From an uncultured Rubrobacteraceae bacterium (lineage in GTDB: Bacteria > Actinomycetota > Rubrobacteria > Rubrobacterales > Rubrobacteraceae), in assembly GCA_902805975.1 (NCBI GenBank), contig CADCUT010000066.1, forward strand, positions 1-43,503: DNA of 43,503 nucleotides, read 5' to 3'. The position numbers and the translations under genes were made by a program. Of this stretch, positions 7,397 to 15,635 are shown one piece after another (within the stretch, counting starts at the first letter, position 1; each line of letters begins with the position of its first letter). The notes under the pieces are model-generated. The model saw nothing but the letters and a program-made list of their open reading frames with translations. It did no database searches and had not been told where the DNA came from.

Positions 7397-7414
7397 CTAG
7401 CCCAAACGGGCTAG
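7397..7414 (+). terminator. hairpin downstream of topB
   Basis: A perfect 7-bp stem CTAGCCC/GGGCTAG with loop AAAC lies 31 nt after the topB stop. No T-run follows, so intrinsic termination is only possible, not assured. Confidence 0.45.
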
Positions 7415-7495
7415 ATAAAGTTCGTGAATACTCGGTATGCGCCCCCTCTCGGCTGGCTCCATTATCCGTGTGTCGGAGACGAGAGTGGAGGGGGC

Positions 7496-7897
7496 ATGAC
7501 TTTGTACAGGTTGACGGCGGTGCTGGTGTTTTCCCTGATGCTGGTGTTGTCCGGTCTTGTTGGCATCGCGCCCTCGGGCTCGTTGAGATCCGCGGCCGCG
7601 GCCTCCGGTGTGGCGGTGAAGGTGCAGTGTGACGGCAACCCCGAGGTCACGCGGGTGACGAACAACCGGTCGAGCGCGGTCAAGATCAAGAACGTCGGCT
7701 CCGTCTACAAGCCGCGCAGCAACGAGCCGTTTCGGGTGGACCGAAGGCTCGCCGCGGGCAAGACGATAGCTTTCGAGACGGGCTACGACGCGAACAGCAA
7801 CACCCTCACCCGGCAGTACATCTACAACAGCGACGTGGGCAACAAGGAAGGAACGGGGGTAAGGACCTCCGTCGGCTCTTTCGTGGATCGCTGCTAG
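7496..7897 (+). CDS. small secreted protein of unknown function
   Basis: A 133-residue protein beginning at ATG 7496 with GGAGGGGG just upstream; the longer frame from 7424 adds a non-hydrophobic segment and is not favoured. A signal peptide is evident: MTLYRL, a hydrophobic core to about residue 24, then a small-residue cleavage region near SAAAA. The mature part of about 95 residues has two Cys (VQCDGNPEV and a C-terminal DRC), which probably form a disulfide joining its ends. It is rich in Asn, Thr and Val, suggesting a small beta domain; the pattern VTRVTNNRSSAVKIKNVGS recalls lamin-tail-like domains, but I cannot confirm this. It stands alone between topB and a repeat palindrome. Confidence 0.75.
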   Translation: MTLYRLTAVLVFSLMLVLSGLVGIAPSGSLRSAAAASGVAVKVQCDGNPEVTRVTNNRSSAVKIKNVGSVYKPRSNEPFRVDRRLAAGKTIAFETGYDANSNTLTRQYIYNSDVGNKEGTGVRTSVGSFVDRC

Positions 7898-7926
7898 CCG
7901 GGCCGGTTCGAGGGAACGTTTCGGGA

Positions 7927-7952
7927 TAGGGGCGGTTCGCGAACCGCCCCTA
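7927..7952. repeat. perfect 26-bp palindrome of the TAGGGGCGG type
   Basis: TAGGGGCGGTTCG and its exact reverse complement abut with no loop, 29 nt after the secreted-protein gene and 46 nt before the convergent small gene. It can fold as a terminator for either strand. A relative with the same TAGGGGCGG left edge is found at 39026. Confidence 0.8.
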
Positions 7953-7998
7953 CAACCGTGGGGTTCGCGTCAGAGACCCAACAGGCCTTCCTTCGTGC

Positions 7999-8283
7999 TC
8001 ACCCTGCCTTGCTCAACAACATCTGGTCGACCGCGCTCCTCGGGTTGTCGGTCGTTCCGATGTAGATGCTGTGGTTCTTGCCATTCTTGACGAACTTGAA
8101 GTACCAGTACGGCCCGCGGCGCGTACCCTTCTCCGTGTAACGGTACTCCGACTGGAGCCAGCCGCTACGGTAGTTGATGCGCTGCTCAACCTTGCTGGCC
8201 GGGTTCAGCTTGTCATCTATGTACATCTTGAGTTCCGTCAACTGGTCCCGGTCCAGCTGGTCTACCTGCGCGCGAAGCTCCAT
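7999..8283 (-). CDS. small protein with aromatic GPYWYFK core (DUF6788-like)
   Basis: A 94-residue soluble protein. The N-terminal half (about 1-30) is a charged helix (RAQVDQLDRDQLTELKMYID). The C-terminal half has RRGPYWYFKFVKNGKNHSIYIG, a beta-hairpin pattern found in many small proteins of mobile or accessory DNA (I recall the DUF6788 label; unverified). This segment resembles the AP2-like or arm-binding beta-sheet domains of integrases, so nucleic acid binding is a possibility. It has the best promoter of the window and a GGAAGGGG ribosome site 9-10 nt before the ATG, so it is probably well expressed. Its GC content is lower than its neighbours', hinting at transfer. Function unknown. 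Confidence 0.75.
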   Translation of the reverse strand: MELRAQVDQLDRDQLTELKMYIDDKLNPASKVEQRINYRSGWLQSEYRYTEKGTRRGPYWYFKFVKNGKNHSIYIGTTDNPRSAVDQMLLSKAG

Positions 8284-8317
8284 ACGGGAGATCCCCTTCC
8301 TGACGTGTGCTGCACAC

Positions 8318-8345
8318 AGTATACGTGTATCGAGCGGGCTGTCAA
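8318..8345 (-). promoter_or_regulatory. strong consensus promoter of the small GPYWYFK protein
   Basis: On the minus strand a perfect TTGACA (8345-8340) is followed after 16 nt by TATACT (8323-8318; five of six). The leader would be about 27 nt to the ATG at 8283. It is the closest match to the sigma-70 consensus seen in the window. Confidence 0.8.
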
Positions 8346-8494
8346 GAGGAGTTGGGGGCGAGCGTTGTCCTGCGCGCCGGGCAAACGCGGTGGTCCTCTT
8401 TGGCTGCTCGGTCGCCCGGCGGGACGTTCTGCGGAGATCGGGGTGTAGAAGCCTTAACGGTCGTCTTGGCCAGTTGCGCTACACTCTTGCGGGT

Positions 8495-9736
8495 ATGAGA
8501 GTTATCGTTGTCGGGGCCGGTCTCGCCGGCCTCACGTGCGCAAAGGTGTTAAGAGAACGTGGTGCCGAGGTCTCCGTCTTCGAGGCGTCCGACGGCGTCG
8601 GCGGTCGCGTGCGCACGGACGAGAAGGAAGGTTTCCTGCTCGACCGGGGCTTCCAGGTCTACTTCACCTCGTACCCGGTCTCCAGGCGGCACCTGGACCA
8701 CGACGCGCTCGACTTCCGCGTCTTTGACCCGGGAGCCATCGTGCACCGCGGGCCCGAGCGGAGCGTGCTCTCCGACCCGGTCAGGGACCCGAAGGCGCTG
8801 GTGCCGACCCTGCTCTCCGGGGACGCCACCTTCGCGGACAAGCTCCGCACGGTGGGCCTCGGGGCGAGGACGCTACCCGGGAGCGCGACGAGCGCGGGCC
8901 GGGAGAACGGCGGGGCCGACGTCTCGATACTCGAGTACCTGAGGTCTTCCGGGCTCTCGGAGCGGTACATCGACTCGTTCTACAGGCCTTTTTATGGTGG
9001 GATCACCCTCAACCGGGCGCTCACGACGAGCTCCCGCGTCCTGCGGTTCACGTTCAGGATGCTCGCCACGGGGAGGACCGTGGTGCCGGCGCTCGGGATG
9101 GGGGAGATCTCCAACCAGCTCGCCTCCCACCTGCCGGAGGGCGACGTCCACCTGAACACTGCCGTGCAGGCACTCTTGCGCGAGGATGGACGGGTGCGCG
9201 GTGTTGTGGCCGCAGGGCGGGAGCACGAGGCGGACGCCGTGGTCGTCGCCACGGACGCCCCGACGGCGGGCGACCTCACGGGGGAAGAGACCCCGAAGGA
9301 CTCGGTGGGGGAGGTCTGCCTGTACTACGAGACGAGCGGGCTGGACGACGGGAGGAAGATCCTGCTCAACGCCGATGACGCGCCCTTCGTGAACAACGCC
9401 TCAGAGATGAGCAACGTCTCCGAGAAGTACGCCCCCGAAGGCTGCCACATCCTCTACGCCGTGACCCTTGCGGGGTTGGACCTGCCGGACGACGAGCTCC
9501 TGCGCCGGGGTGTGGAGGACATCAGCCGGTGGTACCCGGACGCCGAGTTCCGGCCGCTCGGGCTCCGCCGCATCCCTTACGGCCAGTTCGCCCAGCCGCC
9601 TGGCATCCACGAGGGTCTGCCGGACAACCGGACGGGGACGCCGGGGCTCTTGCTGGCGGGCGAGTACACGGAGGACTCCTCCATCAACGGCTCGATGCTC
9701 TCGGGAGAGAAGGCCGCGCTTGAGGTGCTCGGGTGA
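8495..9736 (+). CDS. FAD-dependent oxidoreductase (amine oxidase / phytoene desaturase-like)
   Basis: A 413-residue flavoprotein. The N-terminal dinucleotide fold is plain: VIVVGAGLAGLTCAKVL (GxGxxG), then the acidic end of beta-2 (VFEASDGVGGRVRTD, with the GGR motif of amine oxidases). The C-terminal FAD motif is LLAGEYTEDSSINGSMLSGEKAA. Members act on carotenoid or amine substrates; the substrate here cannot be told. The ATG at 8495 was chosen over the frame open from 8174 because the fold begins there. There is no Shine-Dalgarno; a TACACT 9 nt upstream suggests a leaderless message. The stop overlaps the GTG of the ABC ATPase gene, making it first in an operon with an ABC-2 exporter and a glycosyltransferase. 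Confidence 0.88.
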   Translation: MRVIVVGAGLAGLTCAKVLRERGAEVSVFEASDGVGGRVRTDEKEGFLLDRGFQVYFTSYPVSRRHLDHDALDFRVFDPGAIVHRGPERSVLSDPVRDPKALVPTLLSGDATFADKLRTVGLGARTLPGSATSAGRENGGADVSILEYLRSSGLSERYIDSFYRPFYGGITLNRALTTSSRVLRFTFRMLATGRTVVPALGMGEISNQLASHLPEGDVHLNTAVQALLREDGRVRGVVAAGREHEADAVVVATDAPTAGDLTGEETPKDSVGEVCLYYETSGLDDGRKILLNADDAPFVNNASEMSNVSEKYAPEGCHILYAVTLAGLDLPDDELLRRGVEDISRWYPDAEFRPLGLRRIPYGQFAQPPGIHEGLPDNRTGTPGLLLAGEYTEDSSINGSMLSGEKAALEVLG

Positions 9737-10491
9737 GCGGCGTCTACCACAGCGGCGTGCCGGCGCTGAAGATCGAGGGTCTCACGAAGACCTACAAGAA
9801 CGGGTTCCAGGCGCTCGGCGGGGTCTCTTTAGAGGTCGGAGGCGGGAAGTTCTTCGGGCTGCTGGGTCCCAATGGGGCGGGGAAGACGACGCTCATCAAC
9901 AGCGTGGTCAGCCTCGCGCGGCCGGACTCCGGTACGGTCGAGGTCTACGGGAAAGACGCCTTCACAGAGTTTCGGGAGGCGCGGCGCATGATCGGGGTCT
10001 CGCCCCAGGAGATCAACCTCGACAAGTTCCTGACCGTCGAGGAGGTCCTCGTCTTCCACGCCGGCTACTACGGCGTCCCGAAGAAGAAGGCCAAGGATAA
10101 GGCCGCCGAGCTCCTCGAACGCTTCGGCCTCGTCGAGAAGCGGGACCAGCGGACGAACACGCTCTCGGGCGGGATGAAGCGGCGCGTGATGTTCGCCCGC
10201 GCCCTCATGCACGACCCGAAGGTGCTGTTCCTGGACGAGCCGACCGCGGGCGTGGACGTCGAGCTCCGCTACAGCCTGTGGGGCTATGTAAGGGAGCTGA
10301 ACCGCGGCGGTATGACCATCCTGCTCACGACGCACTACCTCGAGGAGGCCGAGGCGCTCTGCGAGGAGATAGCGCTCATAGACGGCGGCGAGATCGTCGC
10401 GCAGGGGACGAACGCCGGGTTGAAGGAGCGGTACGACGCGGCCAACGTCGAGGAGGTCTACATGAAGGTCATAGGCGATGCTTCTAACTGA
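9733..10491 (+). CDS. ABC-2 exporter ATP-binding protein
   Basis: A 252-residue ABC ATPase. Walker A is GPNGAGKTT (about residues 42-50), the signature is LSGGMKRR, and Walker B is VLFLDEPTAGVD, followed by the H-loop in LLTTHYLEEAE. The LSGGMKRR signature and short length place it with the exporters for polysaccharide, lipid or drug substrates that pair with ABC-2 membrane proteins. It starts at GTG 9733, overlapping the oxidoreductase stop by 4 nt, and its 3' end overlaps the permease gene by 14 nt, so the three genes are translationally coupled. Confidence 0.93.
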   Translation: MSGVYHSGVPALKIEGLTKTYKNGFQALGGVSLEVGGGKFFGLLGPNGAGKTTLINSVVSLARPDSGTVEVYGKDAFTEFREARRMIGVSPQEINLDKFLTVEEVLVFHAGYYGVPKKKAKDKAAELLERFGLVEKRDQRTNTLSGGMKRRVMFARALMHDPKVLFLDEPTAGVDVELRYSLWGYVRELNRGGMTILLTTHYLEEAEALCEEIALIDGGEIVAQGTNAGLKERYDAANVEEVYMKVIGDASN

Positions 10492-11245
10492 CCGGACCTT
10501 CAGGACGCTGCTCTCGCGCGAGGTCTTGCGCTTCACGAGGGTCTGGATGCAGACGATACTACCCCAGATACTTACCTCCCTGCTCTACCTCGTCGTCTTC
10601 GGCATAGCGCTGGGCTCGAGGATTCGCGAGATAGAGGGCGTTCCTTATCTCGAGTACATCCTGCCCGGTATAGCGCTCATGAGCCTCGTCACCAACTCGC
10701 AGATGAACTCATCGTGGTCCGTCTTCGACGCCAAGCGCGAGCGCTACATAGACGAGGTCCTCATAAGCCCCATGAGCGATCTGCAGATAGCGCTGGCGTA
10801 CTCTTTAGGCGGAACCCTGCGCGGGGTCGTGATGGGCGCATGCACCCTGCTCGTCGGCGTCCCGTTCGTCGGGATCTCCGTCCAGCACCCGTTGCTGCTG
10901 GCGGTGATCGGGGTCCTCGGCGCCTTCGCCTTCTCCGCCATAGGCACGATGGTCGGCGCTTTGGCGACGAGGATAGAGCACATCTCGTTTCTGACGAGCA
11001 TCGTCATCCAGCCGCTCACGTTCTTGGGCGGGGTCTTCTACTCCGTCGGGATGCTGCCGGATTCCCTGAGGGTGGCGACGTTCTTCAACCCGATCTTCTA
11101 CACCGTGGACGCCGCCCGCTTCGCCACGTTGGGCATCTCCGACCTCAACCCCTACCCGACGCTCGGGATGGTGTTCCTGATCTCCGTCCTCGCCTTCTGC
11201 GGCGCCTGGTGGGCCATCAGCCGTGGTCCGAACCTCCGCTACTAA
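10478..11245 (+). CDS. ABC-2 type permease
   Basis: A 255-residue membrane protein with six predicted helices in the ABC-2 pattern: a first helix around LTSLLYLVVFGIALGS, a second around YILPGIALMSLV, and the typical last loop and helix with FLGGVFYSVGMLPD and FFNPIFYTVDAARF. It should form a homodimer with two copies of the preceding ATPase. It overlaps genes on both sides (14 nt upstream, 23 nt downstream). The exported substrate is unknown; the neighbouring flavoprotein and mannosyltransferase suggest a lipid or glycolipid, which is inference. Confidence 0.92.
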   Translation: MLLTDRTFRTLLSREVLRFTRVWMQTILPQILTSLLYLVVFGIALGSRIREIEGVPYLEYILPGIALMSLVTNSQMNSSWSVFDAKRERYIDEVLISPMSDLQIALAYSLGGTLRGVVMGACTLLVGVPFVGISVQHPLLLAVIGVLGAFAFSAIGTMVGALATRIEHISFLTSIVIQPLTFLGGVFYSVGMLPDSLRVATFFNPIFYTVDAARFATLGISDLNPYPTLGMVFLISVLAFCGAWWAISRGPNLRY

Positions 11246-12416
11246 GGGCGCCTCCGCCGGGTCCGCCTGGGCCTTTGTCCTCGTGGTTTTCGCGCTGTCG
11301 AGGCTGCTGTTCATGGGAACCGGCGCCGTGGCCGCGACCTTTCTTCCGCAGGCGGACCCGGCGGGGGACCCCCTGGGACCGACCGGCTTCCTGGGCTACT
11401 GGGCGCGCTGGGACGGGGCGTGGTACGCGGAGATAGCGACGGAGGGCTACGGGGAACGAGCCCCGGCCTCAACGGCTTTCTTTCCGCTTTACCCGGTGCT
11501 CGTCAAGCTGGGGGTCTTCTTCTGGGGTGGCCCGGCGCTCTGGGGGGTTCTGGTCTCGCTCTCGGCAACGGCTCTTGCGCTCTTCTTCCTTTACGGAATA
11601 GGCGAGCACCTCTTCGACGCCAGGGCCGCCCGCGCCGCCACGCTCTGCCTGGCGTTCTTCCCGACGGCCTTTTTCCTGAACGCCGCCTACACCGAGGCAC
11701 CTTTCCTCGCGCTGACGGCGGGAAGTGTCTGGGCGGCTCTCGTGCGGCGGGACTTCCTGATCGCGGGGCTGCTCGGGGCGCTGGCGGCGGCGACGCGCAA
11801 CGTGGGCGTCCTGCTTCTGGTGCCGCTCTTCTGGGAGTGGGCGCGGCACCGGCGGGAGTTGGGGTTGCGCGGCGTGGTCGGCATGGCGCTCGTGCCGGTG
11901 GGGCTCGCGGCTTACGCGGCCTACCTGTGGGCGAGGTTCGGGGACCCGCTTCTCTTCGCGCGGCAGCAGGGGGACTACTGGAACCGCGAGGTGTCCGGGC
12001 CTCTGGCGACGCTCGGCGACGCCTGGCGGGCCGCCGGGGTGGGGATGGAGTACGTCCTCGACCCGGCGACGCTCTTTCTCGGGGCTGACGCGACGCCGGC
12101 TTTAGAGGCTTCGAACGTGCTCAACCTGGGGTTTCTGGTGTTCTTTCTCGTGGTGGCGTTCGCGGGGCTCTTCGTGTTGCCGCCGGGGCTCTCGGTCTAC
12201 GCCGCCGTGCTGGTGCTGCTGCCGGTGCTAACGCCCTCGCCCCGGTTCCCGCTGATGAGCCTGCCGCGCTTCGTGCTCGGGGCGTTCCCGGTCTTTCTCG
12301 TGCTGGGATACTTCCTGTCGCGGTCCAGGTGGACGCGCACGGCCTGGCTCGCGGCGTCGGGTGGTCTCGGGGTGGCGCTGACGGCGTTGTTCGTCACCTG
12401 GCGGTGGGTGGCGTAG
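11223..12416 (+). CDS. PIG-V-like membrane mannosyltransferase
   Basis: A 397-residue polytopic membrane protein with about ten helices. It has the N-terminal pattern of the PIG-V / GPI mannosyltransferase 2-like family: YWARWDGAWYAEIATEGY, with the Asp of WDG as likely catalytic acid, then TAFFPLYPVL and AFFPTAFFLNAAYTEAPFL. Such enzymes use a polyprenyl-phosphate sugar and act on the outer face of the membrane. The GTG at 11223 overlaps the permease gene by 23 nt. Placement after an ABC-2 exporter suggests that it glycosylates the exported molecule or a cell-wall lipid. The exact sugar and acceptor are unknown. Confidence 0.85.
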   Translation: MVRTSATKGASAGSAWAFVLVVFALSRLLFMGTGAVAATFLPQADPAGDPLGPTGFLGYWARWDGAWYAEIATEGYGERAPASTAFFPLYPVLVKLGVFFWGGPALWGVLVSLSATALALFFLYGIGEHLFDARAARAATLCLAFFPTAFFLNAAYTEAPFLALTAGSVWAALVRRDFLIAGLLGALAAATRNVGVLLLVPLFWEWARHRRELGLRGVVGMALVPVGLAAYAAYLWARFGDPLLFARQQGDYWNREVSGPLATLGDAWRAAGVGMEYVLDPATLFLGADATPALEASNVLNLGFLVFFLVVAFAGLFVLPPGLSVYAAVLVLLPVLTPSPRFPLMSLPRFVLGAFPVFLVLGYFLSRSRWTRTAWLAASGGLGVALTALFVTWRWVA

Positions 12417-12451
12417 TGGCTTTGGACGGTCAGCCTCCCGTTGGCGCGTAC

Positions 12452-12796
12452 CTACCTGTCAGCGCGGGCCTCCGCGACGAGCAGGATGATCAGCAGTAAC
12501 TCGACGACCTTGTCTATGTAGCCGGTGGCGTTGCTGGCGCCGCCGGTTATAAGGAGCCAGAGGACGATGGTCAGGACCGTATAGCCGATGAGCACCCATC
12601 TTATGGTTCTCTGGTAGGGGGCGAGCCGGGGGATGGGAAGGTAGAGGGCGGCGAGGAGTGCTAGGTAGCCGAGGCCGTTGAGGACGAAGAGTGGGAGGCC
12701 CCCAAAGCCCAGGTAAAGGTGGACGATCGCCGTCGCCACCGTCAGGAAGATGATGCCAAGCCGGATCGGGACGGCCCTTGAGGTCGCGGTCGTCAT
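12452..12796 (-). CDS. small four-helix membrane protein
   Basis: A 114-residue protein with four predicted transmembrane helices (around residues 12-30, 33-52, 65-82 and 92-110), a short polar N-terminus and a polar end. The repeated hydrophobic blocks LGIIFLTVATAIVHLYLGF and VLIGYTVLTIVLWLLI are typical of small actinobacterial membrane proteins without assigned function. AAGGAG precedes the ATG. It lies downstream of the MFS gene on the same strand, 19 nt after it, so is likely co-transcribed. Confidence 0.8.
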   Translation of the reverse strand: MTTATSRAVPIRLGIIFLTVATAIVHLYLGFGGLPLFVLNGLGYLALLAALYLPIPRLAPYQRTIRWVLIGYTVLTIVLWLLITGGASNATGYIDKVVELLLIILLVAEARADR

Positions 12797-12815
12797 GATG
12801 GAACTCCTTTCTCGC

Positions 12816-14042
12816 TCACGTCTTCTCTGGAGCCCCCGCGGGCACCCCGATGTCCGTCTCCCTCCCCGGCATGATGCGCCTTCCCGGCGAGGCCAACGCG
12901 ACGGCCGGCAGGGCTAGGGCCGCGAGGATCGCCCCGATAAAGTATGGCGCCGGGACGCCGAGCTCGTCGAAGGCGGCGCCGGCCACGAGCGGGCCTGAGA
13001 TGAGGGCGAGGCTGAGCACGGCCTGGACGCCACCCATGAGCCTGCCCTGCTCCCCCGCCGGGGCCCGCCGCGAGAGGAGCGCCGTCAGAGCCGGAATGGC
13101 GAGCCCGGCCCCGACCGCAAGCGCCCCCACGACCGGGTAGAGCATCCACCCCGAGGGTGAGGCCCCGACGAGCGCGAGGCACAGCGCCGTCGCGGCCAGC
13201 CCGCCGAGGGCCAGGGCGGGCTCGCCGAAACGCCTCTGCATCCTCCCGACGAGCAGGCCCTGGGTTAGCACGGCTCCCGCGCCCACGAAGGCGAAGAAGA
13301 AGGCGTTCTCGGAGGGCCCCCAGCCGAACCGGGCGCCGGAGAAGAGCGGGAAGTTGGTCAGGAGGCCCGCGAAGGCGAGGTTGAGGAGCAGGACGGCCAG
13401 AAGGAGGGTGCCGGTGCCACCCATCCGGATCGTCCTGACGAGCCCGGAGACGGGGTCCATGCGCAGGAGCGGCGTGCGGGAGCGGCGACGTTCCGGCAGC
13501 GACTCCGGTAGGACGAGGAGGCCGAAGGCGGCGTTCGCGAGCGCCAGACCAGAGGCGGCGAGGGCCGGGGCCTGGAGGGAGTAGAGGCTGAGGAGGCCGC
13601 CGAGCAGCGGACCGGCCATCAGCCCGAGCCCGAAGGCGGCGCCGATGATGCCGAGGCCCCTCGCCCGGTCTTCCGGCGGGGTGCTGTCGGCGATAAAGGC
13701 CTGGGCCGTGGCCTGGGTGCCGCCCGCCGCGCCCGCGAGTGCTATGGCCACGACGACTAGGGCGAGGGTCTCGGCGAGGCCGAGGAGCGCGTAGGCGAGC
13801 GAGGCGCCGAGCAGGCAGGCCACGAGCACCGGGCGGCGTCCCGTGCGGTCAGAGAGGCCGGCGAGGAAGGGGCCGCCAAAGAACTGCATCGCGGCGTAGA
13901 GGGAGCCCAAGGTGCCGACGAGGAGCGCCCCGTTCGCGAGGCCGCCTGCGTAGAAGGGGAGGAGGGGGACGACGAGGCCGTAGCCGAGCATGTCCACGAA
14001 GACCGTCACGAAGAGGAAGGCGGTCGCGGACGGCCGGCTCAC
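12816..14042 (-). CDS. MFS transporter, multidrug/tetracycline-type
   Basis: A 408-residue major facilitator with twelve predicted helices. The loop 2-3 signature is present as GPFLAGLSDRTGRRPVLV, and the helix-5 drug-proton antiporter motif as AAFGLGLMAGPLLGGLLS, which places it with 12-helix drug/H+ antiporters such as TetA-like proteins. The start is GTG 14042, sharing GTGA with the stop of the acyltransferase gene upstream, so the two are translationally coupled. The substrate cannot be predicted. Confidence 0.92.
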   Translation of the reverse strand: MSRPSATAFLFVTVFVDMLGYGLVVPLLPFYAGGLANGALLVGTLGSLYAAMQFFGGPFLAGLSDRTGRRPVLVACLLGASLAYALLGLAETLALVVVAIALAGAAGGTQATAQAFIADSTPPEDRARGLGIIGAAFGLGLMAGPLLGGLLSLYSLQAPALAASGLALANAAFGLLVLPESLPERRRSRTPLLRMDPVSGLVRTIRMGGTGTLLLAVLLLNLAFAGLLTNFPLFSGARFGWGPSENAFFFAFVGAGAVLTQGLLVGRMQRRFGEPALALGGLAATALCLALVGASPSGWMLYPVVGALAVGAGLAIPALTALLSRRAPAGEQGRLMGGVQAVLSLALISGPLVAGAAFDELGVPAPYFIGAILAALALPAVALASPGRRIMPGRETDIGVPAGAPEKT

Positions 14043-15013
14043 CGCGCTCCGGCGTGCAGGATCATCCGCCGCGCCTCATCGACGGTCCGGCGGCTCACCG
14101 GGTCCCCGCCGCCGGCGCGGAGGGGTGGGCCGAACTCGACGCGGGTCGTCACGTCCCTCAGGGCCGGCACGAGCATCTGGAGGGTCGCCGAGAGCCACCG
14201 GCGGTCCCGCGGGTCGCTGCGGACGAGGGCGAGCGGGTTACGGAGGGCGGAGGGTGAGATCACGCCGCTCACGACCGCCGGCACGACCGTAAGCCCCGGG
14301 ACGAGCCGGACGAAGAGGTCCACGCTCCCGGACCACTCGCCAAGCGCCTCGACGGCGCCCGGCAGCACCGCCGGGTCGGGCTCTATCCTGCCGCCCGGGA
14401 AAGTGATAACCGCGCCGCCGGCGCGGAGGTGCCGGGCCGCCGCCCTGGCCGCCTTCGACCGTCCGCCGGGCCTCTCGGGGACCGGGATCAGGGCCTTTGA
14501 GGTATTCGGGAGCGCAGAGAGGAAGGGCCGCTCCGCGGCGATGACTTTCAGGTCCTCGCGCGGCATGGCGGAGAAGAGGGCGACGGCGTCGGCGAGCCCC
14601 GGGTGATTTGATACGACGAGCAGCGGGCCCCCGCGCGGCACCCCCTCAGCACCCTCGACCGCGACCCGGCGGGCCATCTGTTCCATCGCCCAGGACCCGC
14701 CCGCGGGGAGCCCGGCCTCGCCCACGATCTCGTCGTAGGTCGCTATCTGCCGCGCGAGGCGCCGCGCCGGAAGGGACGAGAGGAGCCGCAGGAGGGCTCG
14801 CGCCGCGCCGGGTCCGAGGCCCCCGAGGCCGAAAGCGGAGATCAGGTCCTCCGCGCAGGCCCGCGCGAGGACCTCGACCCGTTCCTCTCTCCCGGGGAGA
14901 AGCCCGCGGACCGGGGCCGCGACCGGAAGCGTGTGCGTGTTCTCCAGGGTGATTCTCCTCGTGGCGCTCGCCGGCAACGGAAGTATGTACGCCCCGGGGC
15001 CCGGAATCATCAC
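14039..15013 (-). CDS. PlsC-like 1-acylglycerol-3-phosphate acyltransferase
   Basis: A 324-residue protein with the acyltransferase motifs in order: NHPGLAD (the H-x4-D catalytic pair) near residue 137, then PERPGGRSK, then FPGGRIEPD (block III) and VVPAVVSGVI (block IV). The N-terminal 110 residues are not part of the core and are Arg/Ala-rich. No strong membrane helix is seen. Two adjacent starts exist (GTG 15013, ATG 15010), without a clear ribosome site. It probably acylates a glycerol- or lyso-phospholipid, although the unusual N-terminus leaves the acceptor open. It overlaps the MFS exporter gene by 4 nt. Confidence 0.82.
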   Translation of the reverse strand: MMIPGPGAYILPLPASATRRITLENTHTLPVAAPVRGLLPGREERVEVLARACAEDLISAFGLGGLGPGAARALLRLLSSLPARRLARQIATYDEIVGEAGLPAGGSWAMEQMARRVAVEGAEGVPRGGPLLVVSNHPGLADAVALFSAMPREDLKVIAAERPFLSALPNTSKALIPVPERPGGRSKAARAAARHLRAGGAVITFPGGRIEPDPAVLPGAVEALGEWSGSVDLFVRLVPGLTVVPAVVSGVISPSALRNPLALVRSDPRDRRWLSATLQMLVPALRDVTTRVEFGPPLRAGGGDPVSRRTVDEARRMILHAGAR

Positions 15014-15135
15014 GCAAACGGGCTATCTTTGACGGGACGCTTCTAGAGGTAAATACGCAAAGTCAGACCAGCCGGTTCAAGGCTCACGGCGCGCTCCGAA
15101 GGGAGATCCGCCCCGCAAGCCGGCCAAAATCCTCA

Positions 15136-15160
15136 CCTAGAACCTAGAACCTAGAACCTA
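15136..15160. repeat. heptad repeat CCTAGAA, three and a half copies
   Basis: Three exact tandem CCTAGAA units (15136-15156) and a partial fourth fill the space just beyond the folB stop. The same heptad occurs twice in the hairpin at 5181-5194. Copies are in intergenic DNA only. Confidence 0.8.
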
Positions 15161-15538
15161 CGGCCTGCGGCGTAGGATCTCGACCGCCGAGCCTTCGAGC
15201 ACGGTGTCGCCGAGCCTGACGTTGGGCTTTTTCACCTTCACGCGCACGATCTCCACGATGGGATGCTCTTCGAGGGTCGCGTTGGCTATGCGCTCTGCCA
15301 CGGTCTCCGTGAGGCCGGCCGGCTCCCCCTCGACGACCTGTTTGGCGAGGCGGTGGACCTCGCCGTAGTCAACGGTCTTCGCCAGTTCGTCTGAGAGGCC
15401 CGCGGGCCTGAGGTCCAGGCGGAGCTCCACGTCCACGACGAAGGGTTGGCCGAGCTCGCGCTCTGCCGGCAGGACGCCGTGGCGGCCGTGGAAGACCATG
15501 CCTTCGAGGATGATGCGGTCGTGTGTGTCCCCGTCCAT
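15158..15538 (-). CDS. folB: dihydroneopterin aldolase
   Basis: A 126-residue FolB, which cleaves 7,8-dihydroneopterin to 6-hydroxymethyl-dihydropterin and glycolaldehyde in folate synthesis. Motifs: IILEGMVFHGRHGVLPAE (the FHG-HGV start), the strand QPFVVDVELRLDL, VDYGEV with the substrate-pocket Tyr, LTETVAERIA with the pterin-anchoring Glu, and VKVKKPN near the end with the catalytic Lys. The ATG at 15538 begins the homology; the longer frame to 15652 only mirrors the opposite gene. A TATACT lies 7 nt upstream. Other folate genes are not in the window; the gene stands back to back with a pterin-like operon. Confidence 0.93.
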   Translation of the reverse strand: MDGDTHDRIILEGMVFHGRHGVLPAERELGQPFVVDVELRLDLRPAGLSDELAKTVDYGEVHRLAKQVVEGEPAGLTETVAERIANATLEEHPIVEIVRVKVKKPNVRLGDTVLEGSAVEILRRRP

Positions 15539-15545
15539 CCGCCCC

Positions 15546-15551
15546 AGTATA
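15546..15551 (-). promoter_or_regulatory. -10 element of folB (leaderless or very short leader)
   Basis: TATACT on the minus strand ends 7 nt before the folB ATG, the same spacing as at topB. GGGGCGG between them might serve as a weak ribosome site. Confidence 0.5.
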
Positions 15552-15635
15552 GGGCCGGGCGTCGTCCCCGTGCCAGCCGGGTTCCGGCGGGCCGTGCTAA
15601 CCTTCGGGGCGGTGGAGCGAGAGGAGAGACGCATC

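Noticed and set aside
8174-8494. N-terminal extension of the FAD oxidoreductase
   Set aside because: It covers the promoter and gene of the divergent small protein and precedes the GxGxxG fold start at 8495.
15136-15160. Short regular repeats as a CRISPR array
   Set aside because: Units are 7 bp without spacers and there are no cas genes.
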